NCBI GenBank assembly: GCA_009845505.1
Contig: VXZL01000086.1
Coordinates: 1-8,563, forward strand
Source of the DNA: Candidatus Poribacteria bacterium
GTDB taxonomy: Bacteria > Poribacteria > WGA-4E > WGA-3G
DNA length: 8,563 bases
Reading direction: 5' to 3'
Of this stretch, positions 6,381-8,563 are shown piece after piece (within the stretch, counting starts at the first letter, position 1; the number at the start of each line of letters is the position of its first letter). Both the position numbers and the translations under genes were made by a program. The notes under the pieces were generated by a model, which worked only from the letters and a program-made list of their open reading frames with translations, was not told the DNA's origin and made no database searches.

Positions 6381-7409
6381 TTAAAGAATCAGCATGGCAT
6401 CGCCATAACTGTAAAAACGGTAATCGTGCTGGAGTGCCTCTTGATACGCTTTCTGCATTAAATCCTTTCCAGCGAAGGCACTCACCAGCATCAGTAAGGT
6501 TGATTTCGGTAGATGGAAGTTAGTAACCAAAGCATCTACTACATTAAATCGGTGACCCGGATAGATGAAAAGTTCGCTATAACCGCTGTAGGGTTGGACA
6601 GTTCCGGTTGTACCGGCACTTTCCAGCGCGCGTACCACTGTGGTCCCAATGGCGACAATTTTCACGCCTGCTTCCCGCGCGAAACGAATACGGTTTGCTT
6701 CTGTTTCAGTGAGGTGGATATATTCAGCGTGCATTTTGTGATTCTGAATTTCTTCCACTTTCACCGGTTGGAATGTTCCGGGTCCGACGTGTAGTGTTAA
6801 CGTCGCAGTTTCTATCCCGTTACTTTTCAATTCCGCCAACAGTTCTTGTGTAAAATGCAGCCCGGCTGTTGGGGCAGCGATCGCGCCTTCAGTGGCGGCG
6901 TAAACGGATTGGTAACGCACTTTATCTTCAGCGTTCGGCGCGCGGCGAATATAAGGCGGGAGCGGCATCATACCAACCTCTGCGAGAATACCTGAAAACG
7001 TTCCCACGTAGTTAAAACGGACGATGCAGTGTCCATCATCCGGTTTCGCGAGAACCTCTGCTGTTAAAGTACCGTTTCCGAATATAATTTGTGTGCCGAT
7101 TCGGAGACTCCGCCGCGGTTTTGCGAGTGTCTCCCAGATATCTGTCTCCTTTTCACGGATAAGAAGGAGTTCTATCTTTCCGCCAGTACCACTTTTGTTT
7201 CCAATTAACCGGGCTGGTATAACCTTCGTGTCGTTTAACACCAAGAGCGCAGCGTCCGGCAAATATTCTCCAATCTGCGAAAATTGGGTGTGCTGAAACG
7301 TCTGGGTGCCGCGGTCTACTACCAAAAGTCGTGAGGCATCGCGTTGTTGGAGAGGGCTTTGTGCGATCCGGTCAGGAGGCAGGTGATAATCGAAATCTGT
7401 GAGATTCAT
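6381..7409 (-). CDS. queA: tRNA preQ1(34) S-adenosylmethionine ribosyltransferase-isomerase QueA
   Basis: Cytosolic enzyme that transfers and isomerises the ribosyl moiety of S-adenosylmethionine onto preQ1 at position 34 of tRNAs with GUN anticodons, giving epoxyqueuosine. From the ATG at 7409 the protein is 342 residues, typical for QueA, and opens with the family's usual NLTDFDYHLP (2-11). Other conserved stretches are LNDTKVIPARL (58-68), PLPPYIRR (149-156), AAPTAGLHFT (178-187), HVGPGTFQPV (207-216), HAEYI (227-231), ALVTNFHLPKSTLLMLVSAF (293-312) and FYSYGDAMLI (332-341). A TTG at 7427 would add six residues, but neither start has a clear Shine-Dalgarno; ATG is preferred on codon and alignment grounds. 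The gene lies 32 nt after ruvB. tgt, whose product inserts preQ1 and which is often adjacent, is not in the window. Confidence 0.97.
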   Translation of the reverse strand: MNLTDFDYHLPPDRIAQSPLQQRDASRLLVVDRGTQTFQHTQFSQIGEYLPDAALLVLNDTKVIPARLIGNKSGTGGKIELLLIREKETDIWETLAKPRRSLRIGTQIIFGNGTLTAEVLAKPDDGHCIVRFNYVGTFSGILAEVGMMPLPPYIRRAPNAEDKVRYQSVYAATEGAIAAPTAGLHFTQELLAELKSNGIETATLTLHVGPGTFQPVKVEEIQNHKMHAEYIHLTETEANRIRFAREAGVKIVAIGTTVVRALESAGTTGTVQPYSGYSELFIYPGHRFNVVDALVTNFHLPKSTLLMLVSAFAGKDLMQKAYQEALQHDYRFYSYGDAMLIL

Positions 7410-7441
7410 AACGGTCGGATGCGGCAAAATACGGTTTGCAA

Positions 7442-8458
7442 CTAATGAAATAGTGATATTTGGGAATTAACAGGATAGTCAAAGTATTCATGAGCAGCAT
7501 CGGTTGCGACCCGTCCGCCCGGTGTCAGCATCAGGAATCCCTCTTTGATGTAGTAGGGTTCGTAAACCTCCGAGATAGTCCGTTCATCCTCACTAAGCGC
7601 GACGGCGAGTGCTTTAAGCCCAGCACGTCCGTTGAATTTCTCAATAAGCGTTTGAAAATAGGCGTAGTCTTGTGCGTCTAATCCACGTTCATCAATCCCG
7701 AAAAATTCGAGTGCCTCCTCCGCAATCTCATGTGAGAGCACGCCGTTACCTTTGACTTGCGCATAATCTCTGACGTTTGCGAGCAACTTATTGGCAATTC
7801 GCATTGTGCCACGTGAACGCCGCGCTAATGTATATTCGGCGTTTTCGTCGATGTTAATGTCGAGTTTTCCGCTGTTGATGCGGATAGATTGTTGGAGATC
7901 TTCTGCTTCGTAGTAATCGAGATGGATGCGGATGCCAAAGCGATCGCGGAAAGGTCCAGCGAGCAAACCTTCACGTGTTGTTGCACCAACGAGTGTGAAA
8001 TGGGCGATAGAGACTTGTACCACATCTGATGCGGGCCCTTGTCCAATGGCTAAATCCAGTTGATAGTCTTCCATTGCTGGGTAGAGTGATTCTTGCACGT
8101 ACCCTTTCATGCGATGGATTTCATCAATAAACAAAATATCGCCTTTATCAAGGTTCGTCAAAGTTGATGCAAGGTCGAGCCGTTCCATAACGGGACCGAT
8201 CGCCTGTTTAAAGCCACTCTGCATCTCGTTAGCAATAATTTTCGCAAGCGTCGTCTTGCCGAGGCCCGGTGGACTGACAAGGAGGACGTGTTCTAACGCA
8301 TCACCACGTTTTTTAGCGGCTTCAATATGGATACGGAGTTGTTCTTTGGCTCGCTCTTGTCCGATAAATTCGTTCAACCATTCCGGGCGGAGACTGTATC
8401 CAAAGGCATCCTCTTCTTCACTTGCTAAATCTTGCATCAATATTTCGGCATTATCCAT
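7442..8458 (-). CDS. ruvB: Holliday junction branch migration DNA helicase RuvB
   Basis: AAA+ motor that, with RuvA, drives branch migration of Holliday junctions in recombinational repair. The 338 residues show the full architecture: the N-terminal LRPEWLNEFIGQ (23-34); Walker A SPPGLGKTT (62-70); Walker B DILFIDEIHR (107-116); sensor 1 GATTR (158-162); arginine-finger segment FRDRFGI (170-176) with Arg171; sensor 2 RGTMRIAN (216-223); and the C-terminal winged helix with FFGIDERGLD (252-261), LIEKFNGRAGLKALAVALSE (271-290), EVYEPYYIKEGFLMLTPGGRVAT (297-319). Two small departures stand out: the first Walker A residue is Ser62 where RuvB normally has Gly, and sensor 2 reads RGTMR rather than RGTPR. 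The ATG has AGGA about 8 nt upstream. It is the first gene of the ruvB-queA-yajC block; ruvA does not lie in the 105 nt before it, where no convincing promoter is visible. Confidence 0.97.
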   Translation of the reverse strand: MDNAEILMQDLASEEEDAFGYSLRPEWLNEFIGQERAKEQLRIHIEAAKKRGDALEHVLLVSPPGLGKTTLAKIIANEMQSGFKQAIGPVMERLDLASTLTNLDKGDILFIDEIHRMKGYVQESLYPAMEDYQLDLAIGQGPASDVVQVSIAHFTLVGATTREGLLAGPFRDRFGIRIHLDYYEAEDLQQSIRINSGKLDINIDENAEYTLARRSRGTMRIANKLLANVRDYAQVKGNGVLSHEIAEEALEFFGIDERGLDAQDYAYFQTLIEKFNGRAGLKALAVALSEDERTISEVYEPYYIKEGFLMLTPGGRVATDAAHEYFDYPVNSQISLFH

Positions 8459-8563
8459 TGTTTTATCCTAATTTGAGATGTGTGTTGCGTGTTTGGTGTA
8501 GTTCGCGGCACCTCGCATTTCTGAAGAAGATTAATTTTGGATATAGCGGAGTGCGTGTTGCAC

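Noticed and set aside
8109..8471. 120-residue plus-strand frame opposite ruvB
   Set aside because: Shadow of the ruvB coding sequence: Ser/Arg/Leu-rich composition with no domain pattern.
8531..8563. End of a possible upstream minus-strand gene (10 codons then TAA)
   Set aside because: All three frames on this strand are open at the window edge and the ten residues match no family I recognise, including RuvA, so there is no support for a partial gene.

Overview
The window reads as ordinary bacterial chromosome: 10 closely packed protein genes in four transcription blocks, genetic code 11, mixed ATG/GTG/TTG starts and moderate GC by eye. I see no RNA gene, insertion sequence, CRISPR array or phage gene. 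The best guess at the source is an uncultured free-living or host-associated bacterium such as Candidatus Poribacteria or a relative. This rests on the large DUF6785/DUF6784-type membrane protein, which from memory is common in such genomes, together with a GerMN lipoprotein-like gene and a D-threonine aldolase/D-serine dehydratase-type gene beside housekeeping genes. The taxonomic call is an inference, not something the sequence proves.

Left block (+ strand, 11-2317): a membrane-anchored GerMN-domain protein, peptidyl-tRNA hydrolase (pth) and a fold-type III PLP enzyme of the D-threonine aldolase/D-serine dehydratase family. They are 9 and 12 nt apart and are probably one operon whose promoter lies left of the window. 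Facing it with an 18-nt gap is a single long minus-strand gene (2336-4288) for a polytopic membrane protein of about 650 residues and unknown function. It has its own good sigma70-type promoter (4321-4349) and a TTG start.

Middle block (+ strand, 4461-6037): a small protein with a winged-helix-like C-terminal half, a Maf/YhdE-type nucleotide pyrophosphatase starting 1 nt after it, and a shortened IolB-like cupin protein whose start overlaps the maf end by 14 nt. The spacing suggests translational coupling of all three. The cupin lacks the metal-ligand motifs expected in the C-terminal half of true IolB, so its role is open.

Right block (- strand, 8458-6054): ruvB, queA, yajC in transcription order, with gaps of 32 and 24 nt. 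This matches the widely conserved ruvAB-queA-tgt-yajC-secDF neighbourhood, but tgt is absent between queA and yajC, and secD does not follow yajC. The block combines Holliday-junction branch migration, the queuosine tRNA modification step and a Sec translocon accessory protein. I found no clear new biological system. The points most worth a second look are the degenerate IolB-like protein in its coupled wHTH-maf cassette, the orphan membrane protein with its dedicated promoter, and a few substitutions in otherwise conserved motifs (RuvB Walker A, Pth).
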